64,000 bases of DNA from Chamaecyparis obtusa (GCA_027943335.1 BSBK01007727.1:188501-252500), one strand, 5' to 3'; positions 10,805-23,501 are shown, numbered from the stretch's first letter. Notes: generated by a model not told the origin, from the sequence alone. Made by a program: numbers and translations.

Positions 10805-12690
10805 TTATTGATTTATGATGGATCTCCTCATGTTGATGACTTGTATCATGTTGATGTTTTATTTGATCAGGACTTGGATGTATCACTTTGTTCATGACAA
10901 TGTATCTTGCTATACTGATTTGATGGATCATTGATATTATGAACATTTATATGATGATATACCTTCCTTGATTCTCTTGATGTGTATATGTGAGATCATC
11001 TTCATATGTAGCTATATGATGTTTTATGATGCATTTACTTTTGATTATGCTACGGATGCAATGTATCTCATGTATGATATAGATAGATGGATGCAATGAT
11101 TTATGCTCTTTTGATATGCCTTTTCTTCTTTTCAATGTATGGATGCAAAGCTTTAATGGAAATATGGATATGAATGCCCCTATGTTTTTTATTTTTTTGA
11201 ATGTATGCAATTATATACTTACCTATATGTATGCAAATGATGTATGATGAATGAATTTTTTTCATTTGCTTTTTTTTGATATATGGATAATGAATAATGA
11301 TTAATTCTATGGATGAATGCAAAAGATAAGCTCACATTATTGATTTGAATTGAGGCTGAAACATTTAATTGAACCCCCTTTTTAATGTTTTACTCAAACT
11401 GATTAACTAAACCCCTTTTCCCTTGGAAAAATAACTACAAACATGCACTTAATCTAACATGAAAATGAAATGCAATGCAACTAATTTGTCACTAGCTTTA
11501 GCAAAGAAATGTCATAGAGAAATATTTTCATCATTGAGCATTGTAGGATCAGAAAGCAAGTACAACCATCACTGACCACATCATGATGATATGAATACCA
11601 CTTTATATCGCTTTTTGGTAACACCTTTTAGGAAACTAGTACAACCCTCACTAGTTAAATAACCAACTATGGGAGTATGAATACCAGTTTCAACGGATTC
11701 AATGTTGCAAGTGGATTTTGGTATTAAGATATGGAAGATCTAAATAGCCAAGGTATCTGTTTGCGTAAACAAGCAAAGGTCAATTCTTCATCCTATGTGA
11801 TAGTCCTCGATGGTTCTTTGATGACCATGTCGTTAGACAAATTCATATAATTTGATGGATCTCCCTTAAAATAGTCACTCAAAGGAAAGAAAATAGCATG
11901 TCTCCATCATGGCCAATCTAGTCGAAACATCATCGATTAGCTAAAGAAACATGATAAAAGTCATTTCTATAAATATTATCAAAAGAGAGCTTCAAGTGTT
12001 TTGCAATGTATCAAGATTTTCAAATAGAATTTCCAAACATTCTAATCTTTTAAGTGTTGTCAATTTTTAATCCCAAATAATAAAATCAATGAAGGCTCAA
12101 GGATCAAGTTGTGGAATCAAAATACTTGGGTGTGAACAATAATATCCATCAAAGGTTCAACAAAAATCTCTCTCTTCTGAAGCACTGATAAGTCTCTCTC
12201 TAATGTTGTGACTGAATGTAGCACTAATGAATCCGTTCGTACCAAAAATCCAATCCTTTCCTGCCCCAAAGTGATAAATGTGATCATGTGACAAACTTAG
12301 GGAAAGTAGACAATGCAACGATGCGACTAAAAGGTTTTATTATGACTATGCACAAATGATGGATGCAATGAAGATTTACAAGTGAGATGATGGAAATGCA
12401 ATATGTACACATGCAACTAGGAAAAGACTTAAGGGAACAAAAGGTGCTTGATTGCCAAGTTTTCACCTTTTGGGTCTTTTTCTCTTTTTCATTTTTTGTT
12501 TTTGCTACCAAGGCACCTATTGCTAGGTTTTCACCAAGGCACTTTTTTCTTTTTCAATTTTTTTCTTTCTTCTTTTTTTTCAATTTTTTTTCTTTTTTTC
12601 CTTTTTTCTCATGTTTTTTATATTTTCAAGATCTCTTTTGACTGTGTACAATAAATATAATGCTTTTCATCTGATATTGTTTATACTCTT
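10805..12690. other. Noncoding part of the Tat element between antisense ORF and pol
   Basis: No gene seen. AT-rich, with many ATGGATGCAATG-like words on the plus strand (10800-11330) and a T-rich tract (12540-12620). Long noncoding stretches 3' of pol are usual in Tat elements. Weak ORFs here have repetitive Ile/His or Phe composition and are not believable. Confidence 0.5.
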
Positions 12691-13838
12691 TCATCTACCG
12701 CATGTATAGAACCTCTTTAGATGGATGCTATTGATAGGTTCTTGTAGCTCTTCTCCATCACAATCTACTAATTTATAAGTTCCTGTTCCAAATGAAGAAG
12801 CAATGATGAACAGACCAAGCCAATTAGCCTCCCATTTACCCTTCTTTTCCCTTTCGGCTTGATTTTTAGGGTTTTCTCTTAACACTAAGTCACCTACTTG
12901 AAAGACTCTTGGTTTGATATGCTTATTGTAATTTCTTGAGACCCTGTTCTGATAGACTTTCAAGTGTTCATAGGCTTTCTTTTGATGTTCTTCTAGCAAT
13001 TCTAATTGTTGAAGTCGGGAAACTCTATAGTCCTCATCTATTATTAACCCTTGCAATGATACTCGTAAAGATGGGATTTCAACCTCCAAAGGTAGAACAT
13101 CTTCGGCTCCATAAACCAATGAAAATGGTGTAGCTCTGATAGGTGTCTGAATGCTAGTTCTATAGGCCCATAATGTCAGGTTGATTTTCACATGCCAATC
13201 TCTTCTTGACTTATTCACTGATCTCTTCAAGATTTTCAAAATGTTCTTATTTGTACCTTCGCCTTGTCCATTTCCTTGAGGATAATAAATGGACAAAGAG
13301 TGATGAGTAATGTGGAATGTGTCACAAAGTTCATCCACATCTTTGTTTTTAAATTGTTTTCCATTGTCTGTGATTATGGTATGAGGGATACCATATCTAC
13401 AAATGATGTGATTGAGTATGAACATGGAGATCTGTTTCCCATAGCCATGATCAAAGGAATGGCTTCTACTCACTTTGTGAAATACTCTGTAGTGGTGATG
13501 ATGTACTTGTGCCCATTGGAAGATGGTGGATAGATTACACCAATCAAGTCAAATCTCCATTGATGGAATGGCCATGGTGTTACAAAGGGATGTAATTCTT
13601 GTGCTGGTACATGTATCATGTCACCATGGTATTGACATTTGTTGCATATTTTGACAAAGTGATGAGCATCTTTCTCTAAGGTTTTCCAAAAATACCTCAT
13701 GCAAAGGATCTTCTTGGCTAGGTTTAAACCGCTTGAGTGCAACCCACAAATGCCCTTGTGAACCTCACTTAAAGCTAACTTAGACTCTTCTTCCTCTAGA
13801 CATATAAGTAACATCCTGTCAATACCCTTACGACACAA
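12691..13838 (-). pseudogene. Tat element integrase, frameshifted
   Basis: Ty3/Gypsy integrase, which inserts element cDNA into the genome. The N-terminal HHCC finger reads HKGICGLHSSGLNLAKK ... HHFVKICNKCQ (about 13775-13640). The catalytic core has WRFDLIGV for the first Asp, TIITDNGKQF for the second Asp, and YYPQGNGQGEGTNK carrying the Glu. The C-terminal part contains FQVGDLVLRENPK. The reading frame shifts near 13470, so it is not translatable as one protein. No chromodomain follows, as expected for the Tat group. Confidence 0.85.
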
Positions 13839-13883
13839 TGTGTCGGAAAGGATTATGTAACGGGCTGATTGCCAGATGAAGTT

Positions 13884-14575
13884 TCATTTTTGGGCTCGAG
13901 ATTGGTCTAAAGGTAACACTTGGTCTTTGAGATATGTATAGATAGGGTCATACCAAGGTGAGTCATGTCCATTGAGTAGGGAAACAATTTGGGTGTTGAG
14001 AAGGTCAAATGCCAGTTTTGCCAAATCTTCCACCAAGAATTTGTACTTCTCATTCTGATCAGGTTTTTGAAGTAGGGAAGCCAAGGTCACCATTGCATCA
14101 GCTGCTATGTTCTTCTCTCTTAGAATTTGTTCAAAATTTATCAAAGCAAAGTACTTTTTCCAAGCATCTATCACAGTCTTTTATGGCATTACTTTTTCAT
14201 CTTTGGTATTGTATTCATCATTGATCTGATTGATTACTAATTGAGAGTCTCCATAAACTTGTAGCTTAGTGATGTTCCATTCTAAATCCATCTTAATGCC
14301 AATGACTAAAGCTTCATATTCTAATATGTTGTTTGTACATGGGAACAAAAGCTTGTATGACTTGGGAATAGTGTACCCTTGAGGGGTAATCAATAATATG
14401 CTGCCCCAGAACCTCCTTGGGTATATGATCCCTCGAAGTACAACTTCCATGTCTTGGCCTCTATGTTGACAATTGTTGAATCCGGAAACTCCACTTGAAT
14501 GGTTTGTTTAGAAATCAATGGGTTTTCAACTAAGTGATTTTCTATCACTTGTCCTTTTATGGCCTTCCTATCCAC
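13884..14575 (-). pseudogene. Second (archaeal-type) RNase H domain of the Tat element
   Basis: An additional RNase H-like domain between the retroviral-type RNase H and integrase, a hallmark of Tat/Ogre elements. Readable motifs are LYFEGSYTQGGSGAAYY, NILEYEALVIGIKM and LQVYGDSQLVINQIN. The usual first Asp (DGS) is Glu here (FEGS). It is split by a frameshift near 14400 and a stop near 14178. In this lineage the extra domain is thought to supply or assist RNase H activity on RNA:DNA hybrids. Confidence 0.8.
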
Positions 14576-14601
14576 ATACTAAATTTCAAACTCACTTAAT
14601 A

Positions 14602-15180
14602 TTATGACCCATTTTCTATCGTACCTGTTAAGGTAGTTTTGCTAAGCAAGTATTTTAGAGGATCAATTTTTGCAATAAGTTTCACCTTGTGCATCAACAT
14701 GTAATGTCTCAATTTCTGGGATGCAAAGACAACCACTAGACATTCTCTTTCCATGAATGTGTAATTGAGTTCATATTTGATCAATGTTCTACTCAAATAG
14801 TAGATTTCTCTTTCTTTCCCTTGCTCATCTTCTTGCACCAAAAGAACTCCTAGAGACCTCTCGGTGGCAGATATGTACAGCAGCAATGGTTTTCCTTTGA
14901 TTGGTGGCATTAGGATTGGTGGATTTATTAGATAATTCTTCAACAAAGTTAAGGCTTTGTCACATTCTTCATCCCACATGAAAATGGTGTCTTTGTGTAG
15001 AAACCTTGTGAATGAATGGCACTTTTCCACCAATTGAGAAATGAACCTTCTTATTGATTGAATCTTGCCTTGGAGAGACCTCATTTGGTTTATATTCTTT
15101 GGAATTTCCATATCCATTATTGCTTGGACCTTTTCGGGATCCACCTCAATCCCTTTTTCTAAAACTATGTAGCCTAACAA
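14602..15180 (-). pseudogene. Tat RT connection and first RNase H domain
   Basis: Continues the RT frame after one stop (15187-15189). Connection region reads LGYIVLEKGIEVDPEKVQAI. RNase H region reads LLLYISATERSLGVLLVQ and YTFMERECLVVVFASQKLRHY. The first expected Asp of a typical Gypsy RNase H (YLS/VS-D/A) is not preserved, as in many dual-RNase-H elements where this copy decays. Confidence 0.82.
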
Positions 15181-15189
15181 TTTGTTGGA

Positions 15190-16143
15190 TTAGACCCCAA
15201 AGGCACATTTTTTTGGATTAAGCCTCACTTTGAATTGTTCCAATCGTGTGAATATCTTTTCCAAAATTTGTAGGTGATCTTCTCTTTTATGTGACTTTTC
15301 CAATATGTCATCCACATAATCTTCTATAAAGGTGTGCATCATATCATGGAAAATATTGGTCATTGCCGTTTGGTATATGGCTCCGGCATTTTTAAGGCCG
15401 AAGGGCATTACGTTCCAACAAAAGGTACCCCAAGGGCATGTAAAGGTTGTCTTCTCTTGGTCTTCGAGTGTAATTTTTATCTGATTGTAGCTGCTAAAAC
15501 CATCCATCAGTTAATACATAGAGTGACCAGTTGTCAAGTCAACTATTGCATCTATGCTTGGAAGTGGGAAGTCATCTTTTGGACATGCAAGATTCAAGTC
15601 TCTAAAATCCATGTATACACGAATGGATTTTTCATGCTTGGTGACTGGTGCAATATTGGATATCCATTCAGCATATGAAATTGCTCTTATAAATCCCACC
15701 TTCACCAATTTCTCCAATTCGGCTTTGACTAAGAGAGCTATATGTGGGTGCATCTTTCTCAACTTCTTCTTGACAGGCTTAACCCCCGGTTTAACATTCA
15801 AATGGTGCATGATGAAGTCAAGATCTAATCCTAGCATGTCGGCATAGGACCATGCAAGTTTCACTTGTTTTTCTTGGAAAAACTTGATGAAATCCTTTCT
15901 TTCTAAAGGTGTAAGTGACACTGCTAGGTGTATGAATTTAGGATCCAATTCTGTTCCAATGTTAACCTTCTCTGTGGGCTCTATGATAATTGGGGACCTT
16001 TCTTCTTCATGTTTGGGTAGGGTATCCAAACACTCTTCCTTTGGTGCCACAATTGGTTTTTTACCATAGGAAACATCCTTTATCTTTACTTTTTTTGGTC
16101 CTAGTGCTGCCACATAGTGGTTTTCATCACTAGAACTTTTCAT
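15190..16143 (-). pseudogene. Tat element reverse transcriptase
   Basis: RT domain of Ty3/Gypsy type. Motifs: PVTKHEKSIRVYMDFRDLN, DGFSSYNQI, MPFGLKNAGAIYQ and the catalytic EDYVDDIL, with YVDD intact. One TAA stop at 15508-15510 interrupts it between DFRDLN and DGFSSYNQ. It shares a frame with the RNase H part downstream. Confidence 0.9.
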
Positions 16144-17160
16144 TTTTTTATTTTTTTCATTTTTTTATTTGGATTAAGAGGTTGAACCCCCGCTATTCTC
16201 ATCATGTTCATATCAAACACATTGGTGAAAGAGGGCTCAACTGGGTTTAAGTATTGGGTCATTGCTTGGTCATTTGGGAAATAGAGTAAGTCACTTGGCT
16301 CGATTAGTTCCCAATCAATAAGTTCGGGATGCATCAAGGGTAAGGATTCATTTAGTAAAGTGTCATTGGCTGGATTTATGGACATGACCTCATTGGATGG
16401 TTCATACATTGTATCATTAAGGTCAATGACGTGAGCTTCCTCAAGATGGTCCATGGAAGAAGGATCAAAGTCCTCTTCACTTGAGTCCTCAAAGACTTCT
16501 CCGGGAGAGAAAAAATGTGGGGTAAACCTACCATATGAATCATCCCACCATGAAGGTATATAAGGTTCACCTACCCATTGATAATTATGTGCTTTCCCTA
16601 TGAGAGACTCTTGTGGATCCGCTTGTATGTGTGTAGGAAGTTCCTCTGGATCTGCACTAGCTTGAGTATTGTCTTGAGTATTTTCCTCCAAGACTTGTAT
16701 GGGAAAGAACGCATGTGGGTTAAAATTAACATTCAAATCACTTTCCCACAAAGGTACCCAAGGTTCCCTTACCCTTGAATGAGTAATAGGTGCCTATCCT
16801 ATATTGAGTTCTTGTATATCAAGATTTTCATTACCTTGAGTTTTCTGCCTAGGAACATTAGCATAAGCATGTATTGTGACAACCTCTTTATCATGGCATG
16901 AGTCATCGGACAAAGTATCCCACTCATATTCTCAAAAATCATCGCTATCCACATCAGATTCCACCGTGTTCACTTGTGGATATGAATCATGCATGGGGCT
17001 GGAACTTTCTCCTTTGTGCTGGTAGCCTACCCCTGACTTTTCCTCTTTTGACCTCCAAGAAGGTTCAATAGGTTCTAGAAAACCTCTATTTCTTTTTCCT
17101 AAGGGTCCTCTTCCCTTGTACCCCATTTTTTGCATTATTTCAAATCCTTTCCCATATTAG
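16140..17160 (-). pseudogene. Tat linker with G-patch-like motif between protease and RT
   Basis: Acidic spacer of the polyprotein. Its start (about 17152-17060) reads GKGFEIMQKMGYKGRGPLGK then RNRGFLEPIE. This matches the G-patch pattern (hydrophobic, MGY, GxG-LG, G, EPI), a nucleic-acid-binding module also found after the protease of some retroviruses. The remainder (16751-16140) is Asp/Glu/Pro-rich with no recognised domain. Stops separate the pieces (near 16932). Confidence 0.6.
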
Positions 17161-17233
17161 TCGGTTTGAATGTTAATGTGTTGAATGCTCTCTACGGGAG
17201 TATTTGAGGTATCATTTCATCTTGATACAACCA

Positions 17234-18736
17234 TTAGAGGAATTCATCTTCTTCTTTGTCAAATGCTGCCCTATCACTTTCTCTTACAAAATAAGAGTTA
17301 TATTTATGAGGAAGATGTTCCTTGGATGGTTTCTCATGTGTTCTTGGAGATGTAGGTAAGTCAAATAGGGAAACCGAATATTCCCCTACTCCTTTGGAAC
17401 TGATTTTACATTGTTTTTCAAATGTATGCATCATCTCACTCATATACTTGTAATGATCCTCTTTAGCTTTATCTTTCTCCTCTTTGGTGGATTTTGAAAA
17501 TTCTACCTTTGGTATAGATTCTTTTTCTAAATTTTCATTTGAAGTTGGACCCTTATAACTCACTTTCTCCTTTCCTTTAGTTGATGTAGTTGAGTTAGTT
17601 TGAGGAGGGCTTGGAATAGAGGTAGCACTTAATGTTAACTTAGGATCATCCACTTTAATGTCTTCAATGGTAGCCCTTTGGATAATCCCTTCTCTGTTAT
17701 GCGGAATAAATAATTCATGGAGAGGATTTAGTGCATTGCAATATTGGAAAGGATTTGAATCCCCTCCAATCGTGATTTCCTCACCCATGTACATAAATTT
17801 TATGCATTGATGATACATGGATGGAACCACTTGCATCTCATGGATCCACGGCCTCCCCAATAAGATATTATAAGTTAATTTCATATCTAAGACTTGGCAT
17901 TTTGTGTCCTTTTAGATAGGTCCAACTTGAATGGGCAATATAATCATGCCTTTTGAAGCTCTTTCTGCTTCATCATAGGCCTTTATGGTAATTCTTTTTA
18001 TAGGATCAATGCATGACTTGAATAATCCTAGAGATTTAACAAGGCTCAAAGCGCAGATGTTAAGACCAGCTCCCCCATCTATGAGATCTCTCTTGACCCT
18101 ATGTCTTTCAATCAAAACTTCTATATGCAGCGGCAGATTTTGGGGATGGGTAATGGACATGTCATCATGGTTTGAAAATGAAAGGCAATGGGGCGGAATG
18201 AGATGTCCTACCATATTCTGAAACTTCTCCTCATCCAAGTTGGTAGGAACATTAGTTTCCACTAAAGCTTTCTCTAACATTTCCTTGTGATTTGGCGATA
18301 ACTTTAATAACTCCAAGATAGAAATTTGTGCTGGAGTATTTTGTAGTTGATCCACCAAACTATATGGTTTTGCTATTATAGCCAGTTGTTTTTCCAAAAT
18401 GATGGATTGTGGAGGGCTAATAGGTTTAGGATTAACCCCTTGTAAGGTAATCCTTGAATCCCGCCCCCTAGTGATAACATTAGATGTTTCCTTTTGGGGT
18501 TGTTCCTTGATCACAATAGTATTTACCACATGCTCACTCTTGGATATAGTATCGATAACATTATCATAATGAGGTGCAAAATTGATATTGTTGCTACTTT
18601 GCTTATTCCCATTGGATGATTCACCTTTTTCATGGTTATAAAAAGGTTGTTTAAACATTTTGTGATCTTCATTACCTTGAGGTCCTTCAATAGTGATTCT
18701 ACCATTATCAATTAGGTCTTGCACCACATTCTTCAA
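17234..18736 (-). pseudogene. Tat element protease region
   Basis: Retropepsin-like region in the arrangement typical of Tat/Athila elements. VKRDLIDGGAGLNICAL carries the catalytic motif, with D-G-G in place of the usual D-S/T-G. ITIKAYDEAE and GMIILPIQVGP follow, then YNILLGRPWIHEMQ and VVPSMYHQCIKF. A stop (17909-17911) separates IQVGPI from the following strand. It is in the same frame as the C-terminal gag piece. Confidence 0.8.
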
Positions 18737-20352
18737 CTATAAGCAATCATTTGACTTATGCCCTCTAATTCTATGATATTCACAATGACTATTCTCACTC
18801 CACCAGCTAGGTTTGTGTTGTGGCTCATAGGGTTGAATGCTAGGTAAATTAATGATCTTGTTAGCAATGAGAGTCCTCAATGCTTTCTCCAGAGGTTCAC
18901 CCAAAGGTGTGAAGGTCCTCTTGGGGGTTGGTGCGAAGAATTTGTTAGATGTGTTACCTCCTTGATTGTTCCCAAAATTGCCACTATTGGTATTGCTGTT
19001 GTAAGGCACTTTGGGAGCCCTATTTGCATTGTTCACCTGACTAGGTGTTCTTGTGTTGTGATAGCAAAGGGAGTCACTTTTAAATTACTAGAATTGACAA
19101 CACCATCATTGACCACTCCTCTATTGTTGTTCTTCAACCCAAACCAATTATAGTTGTTAGAAAAGTTCTTATTCGGGTTGTTATGGTTGTTATTGGAGGT
19201 ATTGTTATTGTAATTCTTATTGTCCTTGTAGAGTTTTAATTCTCCACTCTTAACTAATACCTCTTTCGTAGTCACCCCATTTTTTATAAGATCTTGGAAG
19301 GTTTTAGGACATTGCATTCTCAACCGATAATTCATCTCACTACTCAAGCTATTGATAAAGATATTCATCTTCTCTTTTTTTGGTACACTCCGAGGATATC
19401 TAGCAAATACCATCCTCCATCTTTGTAGGAAAATTAGAAATCCTTCTCCTTCTTTTTGCTTGGTATTACATAAGGTGATCATTGTGACTTCGTGTTTGAT
19501 ATTGTATGAATAGTGTGCCACAAATTTAGAAGCTAACTCTTCAAAAGTTTTAATGCTGGAACGTAATTTCAAAAACCATCCCATGGCCATACCTCCCAAA
19601 CTTCTAGGAAATAATCACATTAAATAAGTGGTTTTGTGCATTAATTCCAAGCTCAATGCACAAAATTCTCATAGATGATCTTGAGGATCTGATGTTCCTT
19701 CATATTTATGATACTTAGGAAATACTACGTTGATAGGGAATGGTACAATGACTAGACTCTTGTCAAACGGAAATGGACATAATGCTTCTATAGAAAAGGG
19801 TTTAGGAGCCCCACCTTGTTTTATCATGTCCAATTGCATTTGAAATAACTTAAATTGTTTATTCATGATATCGATCGTGCTCTCTTCAACTTCTGGTGGT
19901 CTAAGTTGATTAACATCATAGTCGTGAGGAAGTTTAAGACCTGTTTGAGCTAGGTCTAGAAAGTACTTTTCATTGTCTCTTTCCATTGCTTTCTCCATGA
20001 GTTTTAAAAAGTATAGGCTTTGTATAGCTTCACTAACCTTCTCATCAATGGCATCTTCGGCAGTTGGTTCACCATTGCCCCTAGTGTTAGTGTTATCAAT
20101 TCCTTGAGTGTTTGAGTCTATTCCTCCATTATTGGTATTACCCTGATTGTTTGGGTCAATACCTCCATTGTTGTTATTAACCAAGCTATCGGAGTACATC
20201 ATGTTGGTTTCCACTTCTTGAACGGGTTCTTGTGGTATTTTTGGGGCGGTAGAAGTATCACTTGGGAAAGGAAGCTCTTGTCTCAGATAAGTTTCATCTG
20301 CTTGCAAGGTTTGCTTTACATAATATGATCGAGTAAAAGCAAGCATGAACAT
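18737..20352 (-). pseudogene. Tat element gag, frameshifted
   Basis: Gag polyprotein. VFPKYHKYEGTSDPQDHL (about 19720-19669) is the start of the retrotrans_gag domain, followed by MAMGWFLKLRSSIKTFEELA, FLIFLQRWRMVFARYP and EMNYRLRMQCPKTFQ. The N-terminal part has an Asn/Gly-rich stretch (about 20100-20190). Near 18760, SHCEYHRIRGHKSNDC is a single CCHC-like knuckle with one Cys missing. A stop region lies at 19600-19668 and a frameshift near 19035. Gag would coat element RNA in virus-like particles. Confidence 0.82.
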
Positions 20353-22572
20353 AAACCACTTGAAAATAGGCTTTTATCTTGCTTGCTTGTGGCTGAATCC
20401 TTGTGAAATTTTCAAAATTGCTCAAAATCAAGATTTCTGACCAGGCAGGGTACTGGAACAAATAAAATAGCCAAAAGGGTATCTAGATCTGGAACCAAAA
20501 AATTTTGAAACCCTTGGGAAATGCTCACTATTTGCCCTTTTTTAATTCTGGGCGTCACTTGCCAGTGTGTAGGTGTGACTTTAAGTTTGATACACGGTGA
20601 CTGGAATATTCTCAAGTGGCACTCTGCAGTTGAGCAGGTGGCTTTTGCCTATTGATAAGCGTGATTTAAATTTTTCCAAGCATCACTTAAACTGTTACAG
20701 GCATGACTTTATTATTTCCAGGTGTCATTTTATAAATCATAGGCGTAATTTCTCTGTGCACAGGCAGTTTTTCTCTTTGTGTAGGCAGCACTTTACAGAC
20801 CAGGTTGTAAATTTCAAATTTTAAAAATTGTAAGATCGAGTCTGTGGAATTTTCTTGCTTGAAAATGAAGCACAAACACAACACACACATCAAATTTGTA
20901 CCATGTCCCTAAAACCACACTAAAAGTGTATGTTATCGATTATTTTTCACAAGTATTGAACAAGAAAGTCTTCCACACAACCTACCTATAGTCAAATTTG
21001 GCTTTAACATGTTTGGCTCTATAAGGTAGCTTACTACTTATCAGGATTTAATGAATATTTTTGTTCTAAATCATGCTAAGTTCTTTTTCCCACTTGCGGG
21101 CTTCCCACATGCACAAAAGCACGATTTGGTGCAATCCAAAAGGACTACTAGAGGAAGTGAAGAAACTTGCACATAATCTATTCACTCCCCTATTAAAGAA
21201 GAGTGTATTTTTTTAATAGTGAGTTGGATAGTACCGTAGCTAAGGTGATTGTCTCCCACTTGGGTCGTTCCCTCTCACCATCCTCGTAAGGAAAATCTCA
21301 GGAGGCAAGCCCTCTATTGCTCTATTTTAACTAGCATGTATGGAAAAGCAATAAATTGAACTTAGTCCAACAAGTTTGGGAATTTGGTTCGCTTAAAAAG
21401 TGAAGAGCATATCCCTATTGTTGTTCTTTGTTCCAAACACTTTAAGAAATAATTGTTCTTTTTCAATCTCTTAACAAAGAGATTCTTATAATTGAAGTGT
21501 TTGGTTAATTCCTTATTTCTATTAAGCTAGATCCAATGAAAGCCACAATTTAAGCAAATGCAAACTTGATTTGATGAATACCTCTCTTTTGTAGCTAGCA
21601 AAGGCTAGGCACTTTTATGAGATTTTTGGCTTTTTAATTTGCTTACTCACCTAGTGGCAATCGTTCCCGCTCCCTCCTCCAACAAGTTAGTCTAATAAAG
21701 CCATACAAAATGAGGGAAACAAAAAGGAACAAAGTAAAATTGCCATTAAGTGTTTTTGACAAGATTTTTCAAAGGAATTTCAACAACTTAATGTAAGCAA
21801 TTTTAATCCAAAGTAGGGAATTTACACTTTAATATAATGAGCATACAATTTCTCTTCTAATCCCAAACTCTCTAAAATCATAGCACTATGATTCTCTTTT
21901 TCACATTTAACTTGAATTATTACCTCTTTGCTTGGTTGTGTGACTCTGCTCTCTGGTTTTCAAACTTTCCTGTGTTTGCTCATTTGCTAGAAAAACACAG
22001 ACAGAGAGTAAGAAAACAAAATTTATTGATTTGACAGCAAATTATAGCAGAAAGTACTAGGTGTCATTAGTCAGCTAATACACGTGATTTAAAGATTATC
22101 AGGCGTAACTTTAAAAATAGCAGGCGTCACTTTCTAGTGACTCAAATGATATTTAAAGATTAGCAGGCATAATACTTTAAATGACAGGCGTTAAAAGTAT
22201 TGAAAATTATGTACGATAAGATATTTAAAGCAGCAATAAACAAATACTAGGCGTCATTTAAGAAATACTAAGTGTGACAGATCACTGTAAATTGCATCGT
22301 AAAGATCATCACAGGTGCAAAAGACAGCGAATATGCGGTACTTCTCAAGTCTCAGGCGTCACTTTACTGTCTCAGGCATAGCAATTTATCTCACAGGCGT
22401 TACACTTTATCTCTCAAGCGTCAGTTAATTGCTAGTAAGCATCATCATAATAGCCACAGGCATCACTAGATTCTTCATAAGCGTCATTTCTCCTATTTTT
22501 TGCAAAAATTCACAGAAAAGTGACAACAAAAACAGACAAAACTTGATGAAAATGTTAGAAATGAGGCTTAGA
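20353..22572 (-). other. Tat 5' leader with repeated TGACG-type motif
   Basis: Long leader between PBS and gag, without a believable ORF. It holds two clusters (20550-20795 and 22058-22490) of a degenerate word written AGGCGTCACTTT on the plus strand, i.e. AAAGTGACGCCT in the element's sense. About two dozen copies carry frequent CG-to-TG/CA changes. The middle (20890-22020) shows no feature. Confidence 0.6.
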
Positions 22573-22590
22573 GCCCCACGGTGGGCACCA
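22573..22590 (-). other. Primer binding site, Tat element
   Basis: On the minus strand TGGTGCCCACCGTGGGGC, two bases inside the LTR end. It resembles the TGGCGCCCACCGTGGGGC-type site of Tat-lineage elements. The tRNA identity was not determined. Confidence 0.75.
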
Positions 22591-22592
22591 TT

Positions 22593-23501
22593 TGTGTGTG
22601 AATGTTAAACACCTTCATGAAATTAGGACAATCAACTACAATTCTAGAAAAATACAATGCAAATTTAAGCTAAGAATTGAAATTAACATCCATGACATCT
22701 CATGGTTCTCTATAACTAATTTGGTAAGTGTAGCTCTCAACCTATTCTCCACTAGTGACAAATCTAGAATGAGAAATATGATAGTACAAATGCTTAATCT
22801 AGCTCTCAAATTGATAATGTGATACAAAGATAATTCAAATGCTCTCAATTGCTCTCAATTGCTCTCAATTGCTCTCAATTGCTATGAAAATGACTATAAG
22901 GGTGATGCTTTGCAAATGAATTTCTAAGATGATTATTGCTCTCAAAATGCCTCTCATTTATAGTAAATTCCCAAGGGTAGGGGGTAGAGTGATATAATCA
23001 TGATTTAGCCTTGGTTGAGTCAAAAACTTTGCAATGTTTTTAAATGGGGGGACAATTTAAATGTTTGTCTCAAAGGTTTGGACAAAAAGACAAAATTGAG
23101 TGGATGAGATTCAAAGTTGAAATGTGTGATTGAGATTCCACTATTTTGAAGTGATCCATGTGCTTTTGTTTCTCAATTCTCATTGGTTTCTCAATTTGTT
23201 GTTGAAAGATATTAGGAATAATTAAATTCCATCAATTAATTAAATTAGCCATGTAAGGGAATGGGTTCAATTCAATTTTTGATTTAAAACTATACAATTA
23301 ATTGATTAAAATCAATTATATAGTGTTTTTGACCCCTTTAAGCTTTGATTTAATTATTTAATGTCATTATTTGATTTTTCCTTTGATTTGATTAATTTTG
23401 TCCAACTTTGATTTATAAACATCCATTTTGGTTTGATCCATTTTGATGAGAATTTTCCATTTTAATAATTTAAAGCACTTGCCCATTTTTTAGTGTCTAC
23501 A
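22593..23501 (-). repeat. Tat element 5' LTR
   Basis: 909 bp, reading TGTAGACACT ... CACACA on the minus strand. A TATA box (TATAAATG) is at 22955-22962 on the minus strand. Four perfect tandem copies of GCTCTCAATT lie at 22841-22880. Right flank is ACTTC (23502-23506). No partner LTR is visible. Confidence 0.8.

Larger units (their letters stand above)
2197..23501 (-). mobile_element. Tat-lineage Ty3/Gypsy retrotransposon (left end not seen)
   Basis: Large LTR retrotransposon read on the minus strand. Order from right to left: 5' LTR, PBS, long leader, gag, protease, G-patch-like segment, RT, RNase H, a second RNase H, integrase, a long noncoding part, and an antisense ORF with a plant mobile domain. 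Dual RNase H and an antisense extra ORF are known traits of the Tat group (Ogre, Grande, RIRE2, Retand). The right end abuts ACTTC at 23502-23506 inside an ORF of element E, so it inserted there. The partner LTR was not found in the window, and the start given is simply where the antisense ORF becomes readable. Copia A (3443-10298) is inserted in it. The coding part has several frameshifts and stops, so it is not autonomous. Confidence 0.75.

Noticed and set aside
10725..11322. Several minus-strand frames rich in Ile, His and Lys
   Set aside because: Produced by the ATGGATGCAATG-like repetitive sequence; no domain.
12387..12654. Phe-rich plus-strand frames
   Set aside because: Translation of a T-rich tract.
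22841..22880. Four 10-bp direct repeats considered as a CRISPR-like or satellite array
   Set aside because: Adjacent identical units without spacers inside a retrotransposon LTR; a simple tandem repeat.
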